Below are positions 1-8,800 of a stretch of DNA of 49,242 nucleotides, in pieces; within the stretch, counting starts at the first letter, position 1; every line of letters starts with the position of its first letter. The DNA comes from JBBQWZ01 sp038210135. GTDB taxonomy: Bacteria; Acidobacteriota; Terriglobia; Bryobacterales; Bryobacteraceae. The position numbers and the translations under genes were made by a program. A model generated the notes under the pieces. It saw only the letters and a program-made list of their open reading frames with translations. It was not told where the DNA came from and ran no database searches. The stretch covers positions 1-49,242 of the forward strand of contig JBBQWZ010000050.1 in the NCBI GenBank assembly GCA_038210135.1, given 5' to 3'.

Positions 1-313
1 CTTGGAAATCGCTCCGCGATTCCCACATTCCCACAGCCCCGGATGCTCTTCCTTCCCGCAAAAACCAAACCAAGAAAGGAAACCTAGCGGCGGATCGCTT
101 CGCTCCCGCCTTCAGGCTCATTCTTCAATGAGAAAATGCTCCCGCTGATCGTCTAAGCGGATCGTCTGAGATGTAGACCCCACCCACTCCTAAAGCGCGC
201 GACCCTATGGCCGCGCGCAACACGGCCACTCGTTACTAGCTTGAACCCGGAGCGTAAGCGACGGGACCTCATTCCCCAGCTTGAACCCCAAGCGTCAGCG
301 ACGGGACCCCGCC
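1..313. other. Non-coding stretch with two hairpin repeats
   Basis: No convincing gene is visible in this first stretch. Its right end carries two class A hairpin repeats 40 bp apart. The rest is ordinary intergenic sequence 3' of the minus-strand DUF4097 gene. A partial gene entering from the left cannot be excluded, but no reading frame here resembles a protein I recognise. Confidence 0.5.
246..305 (+). repeat. Class A hairpin repeat, two tandem copies
   Basis: Copy one has its 20-nt core CCCGGAGCGTAAGCGACGGG at 246-265. Copy two (286-305) is degenerate, with a GTCA loop and a changed fourth base. Both are flanked by GAA on the left and ACC on the right. The core folds as CCCG/CGGG, GA opposite GA, GC/GC and a GTAA loop. 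They lie 3' of the minus-strand gene that ends at 314. Confidence 0.8.
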
Positions 314-1087
314 TCAGCTCTTACGGATCGTGACTCCGCCGTTCGTCGTGACCACTCGGACCATCGGCCCGCCGGAGCCCATATCGAACGACAACTTCTT
401 GCTGATATCGCCCTTCACCATCACCGGCAAATCAACGCTCATTCTGCCATTCACGGTGCCCGTCTCCAAGTGTGCCGAATACCTCTCCGGAACTTTCAGC
501 GTCACGCCGCCATTGCTGGTCGATGCGTCGAGCTTCGTCCCGTCCCAACGATCGCCCGCTAATTCCACCGTCAGCCCGCCATTCGTCGTACGGCCTTCGA
601 CATCGCCGCCCAGCCGCGCCAAGTGGACTCCGCCATTCACCGCCGTAAATTCAATGCGTCCGTGAATATCGGTGATCGAAATCCCACCGTTCATCGTCTT
701 CAACGCGAGATCCGTGCGCTCCGGAATCATCAGTTCGTAACTCACCGCCCAGCCGCTCTTGGTCTTCCCGTTCCTGTCCGGACCCTGCGCGCCAATCTGA
801 CCCGCCGAACTATCGATCCGAATCTGCGAGGCCATTGCACGCGCCGCACCGTCATCGTCTCCCCACGTCTGCACCTGCACGCGAAGCAACACATCGGCCC
901 GCTTCCAGCCCTTCACCGAAACGCCGCCATTTGTTCCGCCGTCGACGCTGAAACGCCCCGTCGCCGCCAGACTCTGTTCGCGAATCTCGCAGAACGATCC
1001 CCGATCTTTTTGCCAGTTCTTCCCTTGGTTACAATCCAGCGCCATCATCGGAGCGATGGAAGCTAATGCCACAATTGCGAATTTCAT
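314..1087 (-). CDS. DUF4097-family beta-strand repeat protein, exported
   Basis: This 257-residue protein has a hydrophobic N-terminal signal-like segment (about residues 1-18). After it comes a run of short beta repeats with the recurring motif xNGG followed by alternating hydrophobics (for example TNGGVSV, MNGGISI, VNGGVHL, TNGGLTV, SNGGVTL, TNGGVTI). That pattern is typical of DUF4097 putative adhesin-like domains, which form a right-handed beta solenoid. The biochemical role of the family is not established; an envelope location is inferred from the signal segment. The start is supported by a GGGAGGA ribosome binding site about 10 nt upstream. It is divergent from the YceH-family gene. 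Confidence 0.8.
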   Translation of the reverse strand: MKFAIVALASIAPMMALDCNQGKNWQKDRGSFCEIREQSLAATGRFSVDGGTNGGVSVKGWKRADVLLRVQVQTWGDDDGAARAMASQIRIDSSAGQIGAQGPDRNGKTKSGWAVSYELMIPERTDLALKTMNGGISITDIHGRIEFTAVNGGVHLARLGGDVEGRTTNGGLTVELAGDRWDGTKLDASTSNGGVTLKVPERYSAHLETGTVNGRMSVDLPVMVKGDISKKLSFDMGSGGPMVRVVTTNGGVTIRKS

Positions 1088-1183
1088 TGAATGATTCCTC
1101 CCGTTCGATTCTTGGACGCCGGTTCGATCTGTCGGTTGGTGAGACGTCGCTCTAAATTACCGCGTACGTCCGGGAATGTTACC

Positions 1184-1822
1184 GTGGCTTTGATGGAAGT
1201 CCTGCATCCCGTCGAAATTCGGGTCTTAGGCGCTCTGATCGAAAAAGATATCACCACGCCCGAATACTACCCGCTGACTCCGAACGCAATCATAAACGCC
1301 TGCAACCAAAAATCGAATCGCGATCCCGTCGTCAACTTCGACGAATCGACGGTGATGGACGCGCTGCGCCTGCTGATGAATAAGCAATTGGCGTTTTCAG
1401 TGTCCGGGTCGGGTCATCGCGTCGAGAAATACGGACATCGGCTTGGCTCTCAGTTGAACCTCGGACGGCGCGAGCTGCCATTGCTCGGGGTCCTCATGCT
1501 TCGCGGACCGCAAACTCTCGGCGAGTTGCGAACGCGTACCGAGCGCATGCACGATTTCGCGGATCTGGAGGAAATCGAGCACTGTCTATCCACATTGATG
1601 GATCGCGAATTGGTCACGAAGCTGCCGCTCGCGCCAGGCACAAAAGAGATCCGCTGGGCGCAGCTTCTAGGCGGACCCGTCGAGTGGACCGCGCCCTCGG
1701 AATCATCCATCCACGTGGATTCGCCCCAGCGCCAAGCCCTGGAAGAACGCATCGCCCACCTCGAAGCGGAAGTCGCCGAGCTAAGATCCCAATTCGCCGA
1801 CTTCCGCAAGCAATTCGAATAA
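1184..1822 (+). CDS. YceH/DUF480 family protein
   Basis: The protein matches the YceH (DUF480) family. It opens with HPVEIRVLGALIEKDITTPEYYPLTPNA-like sequence and contains the conserved NQKSNRDP segment, two winged-helix-like halves, and a C-terminal heptad-like tail that looks like a coiled coil. The open frame extends back to 1091, but the family begins at the MEVLHPVE segment, so GTG 1184 or ATG 1193 is the likely start. The family is widespread in bacteria and its function is poorly known; the winged-helix fold suggests nucleic-acid or protein binding. It reads divergently from the DUF4097 gene. Confidence 0.85.
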   Translation: MALMEVLHPVEIRVLGALIEKDITTPEYYPLTPNAIINACNQKSNRDPVVNFDESTVMDALRLLMNKQLAFSVSGSGHRVEKYGHRLGSQLNLGRRELPLLGVLMLRGPQTLGELRTRTERMHDFADLEEIEHCLSTLMDRELVTKLPLAPGTKEIRWAQLLGGPVEWTAPSESSIHVDSPQRQALEERIAHLEAEVAELRSQFADFRKQFE

Positions 1823-1864
1823 GGCAAGATCCCTTCGCTACACTAGGCCTATGAAAGAGAAGCC

Positions 1865-2110
1865 ATGACGATCGAGCTTCGTCCGGATCTTGAGCAACGC
1901 ATCCGCGAGCTCATCGGCGTCAGTGCGCCTGCCGAAGTTGGAAAATTTGTCGAAGAGCTCCTCGAATCGCATCTCAACGCGAAGAACGACGACCTCGACT
2001 TCGAAGAATTGGACGTCACCGAGGCGATCGCGCAGCTTGAGCGCGGCGAGGGAATCCCCGCCGAGCAGGTAATTGCCGAATTGCGCGCGAGGCATGGAAT
2101 ACAGGGTTGA
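1865..2110 (+). CDS. ParD-like antitoxin (small addiction-module protein)
   Basis: An 81-residue acidic protein with an N-terminal segment (MTIELRPDLEQRIREL) typical of ribbon-helix-helix ParD-type antitoxins and a charged C-terminal tail. Its 3' end overlaps the ParE-like gene by 17 bp, the usual antitoxin-first order of a type II toxin-antitoxin operon. By analogy it would bind and neutralise the partner and repress its own promoter. A TACACT -10-like hexamer lies about 20 bp upstream. Assignment rests on arrangement and general sequence character. Confidence 0.7.
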   Translation: MTIELRPDLEQRIRELIGVSAPAEVGKFVEELLESHLNAKNDDLDFEELDVTEAIAQLERGEGIPAEQVIAELRARHGIQG

Positions 2111-2390
2111 GTTTTCGCCTTCTGCGAGAGCCGATGTAAGGCGGCTGCAGGAATGGGCGCTCGAACGAGCGCCGCATCAAGGCGAAGCGTGGATCGGGCG
2201 GTTAGAAGTTGCGATCGGGTCGCTCACAAGGAATCCTGAGCGATGTCGTCCTGAAGCAAACTCCCCAGGGCAAGGACTCCGAGTCCTTTTATTCGGTTCC
2301 GGAAGAAACATCTACAAGATTCGCTTCCGCCTGCGGGCCAACGTCGTCCAAATCCTTCGCGTCGTCCGCGGAGCGCGCCAGAAACTCTGA
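2094..2390 (+). CDS. RelE/ParE-family toxin
   Basis: About 98 residues beginning MEYRVEFSPSARADVRRL, which is the characteristic first strand and helix of RelE/ParE toxins. It continues with GLRVLLFG and a C-terminal VVQILRVVRGARQ segment typical of the family's last strands. The frame is open from 2073, but ATG 2094, inside the antitoxin gene, fits the family start. ParE members act on gyrase and RelE members cleave mRNA; which applies here cannot be told from sequence alone. The toxin looks intact. Confidence 0.8.
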   Translation: MEYRVEFSPSARADVRRLQEWALERAPHQGEAWIGRLEVAIGSLTRNPERCRPEANSPGQGLRVLLFGSGRNIYKIRFRLRANVVQILRVVRGARQKL

Positions 2391-2426
2391 CGAGGGTCGC
2401 AACCTAACTCGCTACCATAGAAAAAA

Positions 2427-3659
2427 ATGACCCAACACGATCAGAGGCGGCGTGTCCACGTCCGCCGCGTCGATGAAGTCCAGACTCTCGACGAACTCTT
2501 CCGCCACTGCCTTCCCGCATTCGGCGGCGCCTACCTGCGCCGCATCTACACCATCCTCGACCGCGCCATCGGCAGGAACTGCCCTCTGACGCTCGCCATC
2601 TCCGGCCCCATCACCGTATCCGGCCAGCACCAGGCCTGGCTGCTTCCCCTGCTTGAAACCGGCTGGATCGCCTACCTCTCGACCACCGACGCCGTCTGCT
2701 ATCACGACGGCCACCGCAGTCTCGACGGACATCGCGATCCCATCCACGAGGTACCCATCTTCGGCGACGACGGCGCGCTCCGCGATGAAAAAACCATCCG
2801 CGTCACCGACATGGCCTTCGACGAGGAAGTCCTGCTCGATCAGGATCGCTTCTTGTCCGCTCTGCTCGGTCTCGAAGAGTTCCAGCACAAGATGACCGGC
2901 ACCGAACTCCGTTATCGTCTCGGTGCCCACTTCGCAGCGCAGGAACACAAGAATCACGTTCCTGCCGGACTTCTCTCCACCTGCCAGCGCCTGGCGATTC
3001 CGATCTTCGTCGGAGCCCCTGGCGACGGCAGTGTCTTTCTCAATTCCATGAAGCTATGGGCCATGCGCGAAGCCGGCCTGATCCCCTCTTACGGCTTCGA
3101 TCTCGACCTGCATGCCGAGGTGTTTGAAGCCTGCGCCTATCATCGCTGGGGCCTGTTTGAAAGCGAAGCTAAAGCGCTCGGCACGGTAATCCTCGGCGGC
3201 GGAGTCCCTAAGAATTACAACCTCCAGCCGGAACCCGCTCTCGGCCAGGTCCTCGGTCTGCCCGACGTTCGCGGCTACGAATTCGACGTCCAGATCGTCA
3301 CCGCCCCGGTCACCGACGGATCGCTCTCCTCGTGCCCGCCCGCCGAGGCCGTCACCTGGGGCAAGGTCGATAAGGACACCTACCTGCAGTCCACCGAAAG
3401 TATGCAAGCCGATTACTCGACCGTCGTGCCCTTCCTGGTGAAAGCGCTGCTCGACAATCGCGCCCGTTACGCGGCGCTCGCAAGCGAAATCGGCGAGGAA
3501 AAACTCTTCGAGCAGGAGCCGCACGCCCGAGGCTATTTACGCTCGCGCAACGGCTATCGTCTCTATGAAAAGCGCCAGGACCTGTGCGCCAAACTTCGAG
3601 GATCCGTTCGCGAAAACAGCGAATGGCTCACTGACAGCCTGCGCTACCCGCTGCCCTAA
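2427..3659 (+). CDS. Deoxyhypusine synthase-like protein
   Basis: A 410-residue member of the deoxyhypusine synthase (DHS) superfamily. Human DHS uses NAD and a lysine in the motif EAVSWGKI to carry an aminobutyl group from spermidine. Here the motif is EAVTWGKV with the lysine at about residue 313. Other family features are GAPGDGS (about residue 196 on) and GTVILGGGVPKNY. Bacteria lack eIF5A, so the substrate is not hypusine-related; bacterial homologues have been linked to homospermidine-type polyamine synthesis. That role here is inferred. No other polyamine gene is adjacent. The downstream interval holds class B and C repeats. Confidence 0.85.
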   Translation: MTQHDQRRRVHVRRVDEVQTLDELFRHCLPAFGGAYLRRIYTILDRAIGRNCPLTLAISGPITVSGQHQAWLLPLLETGWIAYLSTTDAVCYHDGHRSLDGHRDPIHEVPIFGDDGALRDEKTIRVTDMAFDEEVLLDQDRFLSALLGLEEFQHKMTGTELRYRLGAHFAAQEHKNHVPAGLLSTCQRLAIPIFVGAPGDGSVFLNSMKLWAMREAGLIPSYGFDLDLHAEVFEACAYHRWGLFESEAKALGTVILGGGVPKNYNLQPEPALGQVLGLPDVRGYEFDVQIVTAPVTDGSLSSCPPAEAVTWGKVDKDTYLQSTESMQADYSTVVPFLVKALLDNRARYAALASEIGEEKLFEQEPHARGYLRSRNGYRLYEKRQDLCAKLRGSVRENSEWLTDSLRYPLP

Positions 3660-3685
3660 CTAACTCTGATTCAGCTCACGCCGAA

Positions 3686-3705
3686 CCGCGTCCGTGAGGG
3701 AGCGG
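3686..3705 (+). repeat. Class B hairpin repeat (GTGA loop)
   Basis: The core is CCGCGTCCGTGAGGGAGCGG, flanked by GAA and ACC. The outer stem CCGC/GCGG and inner CC/GG pair around a GTGA tetraloop. It lies between the convergent DHS-like and kynureninase-like genes. Confidence 0.75.
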
Positions 3706-3743
3706 ACCGCTAAAATTCCAGCGACCGCCGTACCACCCTAAAG

Positions 3744-3763
3744 CCCCGCCCGCAACGGCGGCG
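3744..3763 (+). repeat. Degenerate class C hairpin repeat
   Basis: The sequence CCCCGCCCGCAACGGCGGCG resembles the perfect class C hairpin at 23148, but the right arm is partly mismatched and the loop is GCAA. It sits in the same intergenic gap as a class B copy. Confidence 0.5.
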
Positions 3764-3791
3764 ATTCGAAGTCAAGTATTTCCGCAAACGC

Positions 3792-4964
3792 TTAGGCCGC
3801 CGTCACACTCAATTCGCGGCCGACCTTTGCGATCGCTTCGATGCAGCGCGTGAGTTCTTCGTCGGTCGTGTAAAAGTGCGGAGCGAGCCGGATTCCAGCG
3901 CCCGGCCGGAAGTCCATCAGTACGTCACGGCGCGCAAGCTCCTTCACGATTTCGTAACCATTCGGAACGTCCAGCACCAGCGCGCCTCCGCGATGCGCCG
4001 GATTGCGCGGAGACTTGATCCCAAAGCCTTCCGCCTCCGCCATCGTGATCAGCGCCTCGGTCTGACGGATTGATTTTGCGCGGATGTTGTCCACGCCGAC
4101 TTCATTGATGATTTCGTAGCCCGACATCGCCGAGTACATCGAAGGCACATTCGGTGTGCCATGCGCGAAGCGCAGAATGTCGTTGGCGTACTCAATCTCC
4201 GCCGGCTCGAACGCGAACGGATTCGCATGCGCCTGCCAGCCGGTCATCTTCGGTTCGAGTGTCGGCCACAAGTCGCGCCGCACGTATAGATATCCGGCTC
4301 CAGGACCTCCGCACAGCCACTTCACCGATCCACCCGTCGCAAAATCGACCCCGAGTTCGCGCACGTTGACGGGAACCGTTCCGGCGGACTGGTACAGGTC
4401 CGCGAAAATCATCGCGCCCATCTCATGCGCCCGCTTCGTGATCGCGGCGAGGTCCTGAATAAAGGCGCTCTTGAAGATCACGTGCGACACGGAGACGAGC
4501 GCCGTTTCCTCGTCGATCGCGGCCAGCAGTTTATCGGTCGGGACAGTCATGCCGTCTTCCGAATCGACGTAAACCACGCGCGGGCCGTGGCCGCCCTTGC
4601 TCAGCGCCTCATAATTATAGATGTTCGAAGGAAAGTTCAGCCGCTCCGAGACAATTTTGTTACGCTTACCGCTCCAGTCGAAGCAGGACAGCACGATCGA
4701 CTGGCAAACCGAGACGTTCTGGTGCATTACGACTTCGCCGGTTCCGGCGCCGATGATGGAGCCGACCAGGTTGCCGACCGTCACCGGCATTTCCCACCAG
4801 CCTTCTTCCCAGGCACGAATTCCGCGCGTCTCCCACACATCGGCAAATTCGTTCAGCCGGTCCCGCGTCCGCCGCGGCATGGCGCCGAGCGAATGCGAAA
4901 TCATGTACACCGATTTGTCGAGAATCGGAAATTCCGGTCGCCAGGCAAGAAGCGGGTCGTTCAT
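3792..4964 (-). CDS. Kynureninase-like PLP-dependent enzyme (aminotransferase class V fold)
   Basis: A 390-residue fold-type I PLP enzyme. The PLP-binding aspartate lies in MIFADLYQSAG (D189), and the Schiff-base lysine is K215 in GGSVKWLCGGPGAGYLYV, a segment very like the kynureninase signature. The C-terminus has FRPGAGIRLAPHFYTT, matching the kynureninase R-P...IRLAP region. Kynureninase cleaves kynurenine or 3-hydroxykynurenine in tryptophan breakdown. No other kynurenine-pathway gene is visible nearby, so a related C-S or C-C lyase activity is possible. It is divergent from the UPF0175 gene and convergent with the DHS-like gene. Confidence 0.8.
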   Translation of the reverse strand: MNDPLLAWRPEFPILDKSVYMISHSLGAMPRRTRDRLNEFADVWETRGIRAWEEGWWEMPVTVGNLVGSIIGAGTGEVVMHQNVSVCQSIVLSCFDWSGKRNKIVSERLNFPSNIYNYEALSKGGHGPRVVYVDSEDGMTVPTDKLLAAIDEETALVSVSHVIFKSAFIQDLAAITKRAHEMGAMIFADLYQSAGTVPVNVRELGVDFATGGSVKWLCGGPGAGYLYVRRDLWPTLEPKMTGWQAHANPFAFEPAEIEYANDILRFAHGTPNVPSMYSAMSGYEIINEVGVDNIRAKSIRQTEALITMAEAEGFGIKSPRNPAHRGGALVLDVPNGYEIVKELARRDVLMDFRPGAGIRLAPHFYTTDEELTRCIEAIAKVGRELSVTAA

Positions 4965-5017
4965 AGAAACTCTCTCCGAGATGATCGCACGACAAGCGCA
5001 TTCGAATAAACGTCCCG

Positions 5018-5035
5018 CATTGTAAAGCTACAATG
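5018..5035. promoter_or_regulatory. Palindrome upstream of UPF0175 module, probable operator
   Basis: A perfect 7-bp inverted repeat, CATTGTA-AAGC-TACAATG, ends 16 bp before the antitoxin ATG. The right arm contains TACAAT, a good -10 hexamer. Antitoxins commonly repress their own promoters through such sites, so autoregulation is a reasonable inference. Confidence 0.55.
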
Positions 5036-5051
5036 AAGGTTGGACGCTCGA

Positions 5052-5327
5052 ATGAAGCTTGAACTCGAGTTGGATATTCCGTCTGAGCTCGTGGATGCGG
5101 AGTTTGAAGCGCATCTCAAAGAGGACGTCGTATTGCGCCTCTTCGCTGACCGCAAGATTGCTTCGGGACGTGCCGCTGATCTCCTTGGTGTCAGCCGCAT
5201 GGAATTGCTTCAGCTCCTGAGAGAACGCGGGATTCCGGCTGTGCAGTATACAGCTGCGGATTGGGACGAGGATGGGCGTACCATCGGCGTCGCCGCGGGT
5301 GACCCGCTGAACTCTCTTCGTGACTAA
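5052..5327 (+). CDS. UPF0175-family antitoxin
   Basis: A 91-residue protein with the UPF0175 pattern: an N-terminal strand-helix segment (MKLELELDIPSEL), then LRLFADRKIASGRAADLLGVSRMELLQLLRERGIP, a helix-turn-helix-like region that recurs in this family. ATG 5052 is preferred over an in-frame TTG at 5040 because an AAGG sits about 12 nt upstream of the ATG. UPF0175 proteins usually sit directly upstream of DUF3368 PIN-like toxins, as here, with an 8-bp overlap. The antitoxin looks intact while its partner is broken. Confidence 0.8.
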   Translation: MKLELELDIPSELVDAEFEAHLKEDVVLRLFADRKIASGRAADLLGVSRMELLQLLRERGIPAVQYTAADWDEDGRTIGVAAGDPLNSLRD

Positions 5328-5800
5328 CGTCGTCGCCGACAGTTCTCCGCTAATTTATCTCGCCGAACTCGCCGATTTTCAATTGCTGTCCGATTTGTTC
5401 GGGACTATCGACATCACCAGAGCTGTTTTTGAAGAGGTCGTGACGAAAGGCCGCGGGCCGGTCGTGTCGTGCGTGAGGCAAGCAATCGACGCTGCGAGGA
5501 TTCGCATCGTGGATCTCGATGACGCTGGAGCAGCAACTGCGATTGCCGAAAGATTCGGCCTTCATCCTGGCGAAAGTGAATCTATCGCGCTGCTCCGCCA
5601 GCGAAAGTCGGGTTTGCTTCTCGCCTGACGATCAAGTGGCGGTGTCCGTGGCGAGACAATAATCGATCGAAGTGCTGCGAACTCCCGGTGTTTACAGACT
5701 TGCTAAGCAGAGAAAACGCATCTCGGCGATTCAGCCAAAGCTCGACGCCCTCATCCGCGTCGGTTTCGTCTGCGGCCACAGCATTACGCCGAAATTCTGA
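5320..5800 (+). pseudogene. DUF3368 PIN-like toxin, broken by frameshift and stop
   Basis: From GTG 5320 the protein begins VVADSSPLIYLAELADFQLL, the DUF3368 N-terminus, and runs to GLHPGESESIALL, but stops early at 5626-5628 after SGLLLA. Removing one C near 5623-5626 restores the expected LLADDQVAV. That second frame then meets a TAA at 5660-5662 and afterwards continues as PGVYRLAKQRKRISAIQPKLDAL to a stop at 5798-5800, which is the family's C-terminal half. So the gene carries one frameshift and one nonsense codon. The family adopts a PIN nuclease-like fold. The decay explains why the toxin ORF is only 102 codons. Confidence 0.75.
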
Positions 5801-5828
5801 AATGGGCGGGCGAGGCTTAAACCTCCGC

Positions 5829-8800
5829 TTATGGCCGATCCTTCCACCACCACATTTCCGCCAGTTTCTTCTGCACCGGCCACACCTGATCCATCGTGTC
5901 GCCGTCCCACATCTCGCCATTCTTCATGACGTACTGAATCGTATTGCTGTTGCGGATGTCGGCCAGCGGGTCCTTGTTCAACACGATCAGGTCCGCCATC
6001 TTCCCCGCTTCGAGGCTCCCGATCTCGCTGGCGTAGCCAAGGGCCGCCGCGCTGTCGAGCGTGGCCATCCGTAGTATTTCGTGCGGCTTCATTCCGCCCA
6101 TCGCCATGCTCCACATTTCGAGGTGGCATTGCAATCCCTGCATCTCACCGTGACCTCCTAAGCCGATTTTGCCGCCCGCGCGCAGAATCGCAGTGGCACC
6201 GGCCGCAATCTTCGGGAAGATGAATTCGTCATCGCGGTAATGCTGCAACCGCGCGAGCTTCGAGTACAAAACCTCCTGCGGAATAAACCGACGCAACTTC
6301 TTGTCCTTGTACATCTCCTCGTTCTTGTACCAATAGTTTTCGCCCATCGGACCGCCATAGGACACCAGCAGCGTCGGCGTGTACACGGTTCCGGTCTTGG
6401 CGAAAAGCTGCACGATGTCGTTGAACAGCGGAACCACCGGCAGCGAATGCTCGTTGCCGGAGAAGCCGTCGATCGCATGCGTCAGATCCAGCTTGAAATC
6501 CGCGCCGCCCTCCGTCGTCACGATCATCTGATGTTCTTTGCAGGCCTCCACCATCCATTGCCGCTGCTGGCGGTTGCCCACCATGTACGACTTGATAAAA
6601 TTCGTGCGGAAGTGCTTCTTATATCGCGCGATCGTATTCTTCGCTTCGTCGAGCGACTGGAAGTCGCTATCCGAAAATACGCCCGGACCGGTTGACCACG
6701 CCCGCGGACCGATCATCTCGCCCAACTCCACCAGATCCTGATACGCGAATTGATCGTTGGTATTCGTCTGCGGATCGCGGCCCGACGTGACGCCGTACGC
6801 GATGTTCGCGAGATAGGTGTAGTCCTCGGTGTCGAGCACCTGGTGATGCACTTCCCAGTGGGCGTGGATATCGACCATCCCCGGCATCACCGTCTTGCCC
6901 TTGATGTCGATGATCTTCGCGCCCCCCGGAATCGCCACCTTGCCGCGCGCGCCGATCGCCGCAATCCGGTTGTCGGTTATCACGATGTCGGTGTCTTTCA
7001 ACACCTCGTCGCCCTTCATCGTGATCGCGGTGCCACCCCGCAAAACCACCGTGCCCTTCGGCGTATATCGCGCGCGCTCCACCGGCAATTCGATTTCCTG
7101 GCCCGGGAACTTCACCGGGGGCTTCGCGGCCGCTTCCAGCTTTTCGCCTTCCGCTGCAGCCGGTTCCGTGTCCCCGCGCGGACCACGTCCGCCAGCAGGT
7201 CCAGTCGGATCCGGCGTCCAATCCACCGTCGTAATCGGCTGGCGGAAGTACGTGGACCCTGTAGTCCAGGTCATCGTTTTGCCGTCTCCCGACCAGCCGA
7301 ACGTATCGGTCGGAATGGTGGTCAGCTTCTTCACTGGCACGGACGAGGCGCGCACGTTGATCGCGGGCGTTTCCCCTGTATGGGGAATCACCATCACGTA
7401 CAAATGGTTCGTCACCAGCGCCAAAGCATATTTGCCGTCTGGTGAAATTTGCACGTCGCGCGCCGGAGCGGGCTGCGGCGTACGGCTCGGACCCGTCACC
7501 GTCAACGCAACTTTGCGGTCCGTTCCGTCGAACCGCATCGAAGCCAAGCCGCCCGGCCCATACACATACAGACGATCAGGCTCGGGTCCAAAATGCGGAC
7601 GTCCGGATCCGCGCGACGGCGCGATCATTACCGCTTCGCCGCCCGCCGACGGAATCCAGACAATGTCTAAGCCCGGCTGCGGCGACGTGAAATCGGATGG
7701 GTGATTCACGCGCGTCTGCCGCGCCGTCCGCAACGCAACAATCCGCGTCCCGTCGGGCGACCACACCGGATCGCGATAGAACGCCGCCGTCCGGGTCACC
7801 TGCGTGGGCGTTCCACTACCGTCCGCGCGCCGTTTCCAAATATGACCACCCGCTGTCGACCACGTCACGTACGCGATCCACTGGCCGTCGGGCGACCACG
7901 AGGGCTGATACTCGCGCGCGTGTTCGCCCACGCTCACCTTGCGCGTCGGAGCGGACGCGTTCCCGGATGCTGGAATATCGGCGGTGTACAGTTCGGTCAA
8001 CGACGAGAACGCCACCCGCTTGCCGTTTGGCGATTCGCGGACGCTCTGTGTCAGCCGCGCGCGCACCGGACCGGTCTCGATTTTCTGCGGATAATTGTTG
8101 AGATTCGGCCCGATGTCGAGCGACACCTTCGCCGTAAACGGAATCACCCGATCCGCACCGGTGGCGACCTCGATGCGATGGATCTTGCCGCCGTAGGAAA
8201 TCAGGATCGCCGAACCGTCCGCGGTGAACGCATAGCCGGGAAGCAAATCCCGTGACGCGCGCGCTTCCTGCTCGTCGCGTTGAATCGGATACTTCAACCA
8301 GCGCTCGTCGCCGTTCGCCAGATTGCGAACGCGCAGGCCAGTCTGCGTATCGAATCGGGTCGCGAAGATCAGGGTCTTTCCGTTTGGCGAAACCGCCGGC
8401 TTGAACGCATTGCCCTGCGCGAACGTGATCGAATCCTCGTCGCCGGTCAACCGGTTGCGCCGGTAGATCTGCGTATTCTGCATCCGTCCGCCACCGCCGC
8501 CGCCTGCCCCGCCCGCACGCCCAGCGAAGTAAAAATACTGCCCGTCTTTGGTAGGCCACGCTCCGAAGCCGTTGATCACGCCGGCCCCACCGCCACCAGG
8601 TCCACCTGGACCCGCGACCGGACCGACTGGCACAGCCGCGCCCTTCGTGATCTTCAAGCCGGATCCGCCGACGCCCGAGAACATCCACAGCTCCGTCGCG
8701 CCCCTGCTCGCCGGGCCCGAGAGCGAGACCACCACGTACTCGCCGTCCGGAGTCCATGCCGGCGAAAAGACGGTCGCCTGCTTTTCCTTTGACAACTGTT

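Noticed and set aside
3686..3763. Rho-independent terminator between the convergent DHS-like and kynureninase-like genes
   Set aside because: The hairpins here belong to dispersed repeat classes B and C and are not followed by a T tract; a terminator role is possible but not shown.
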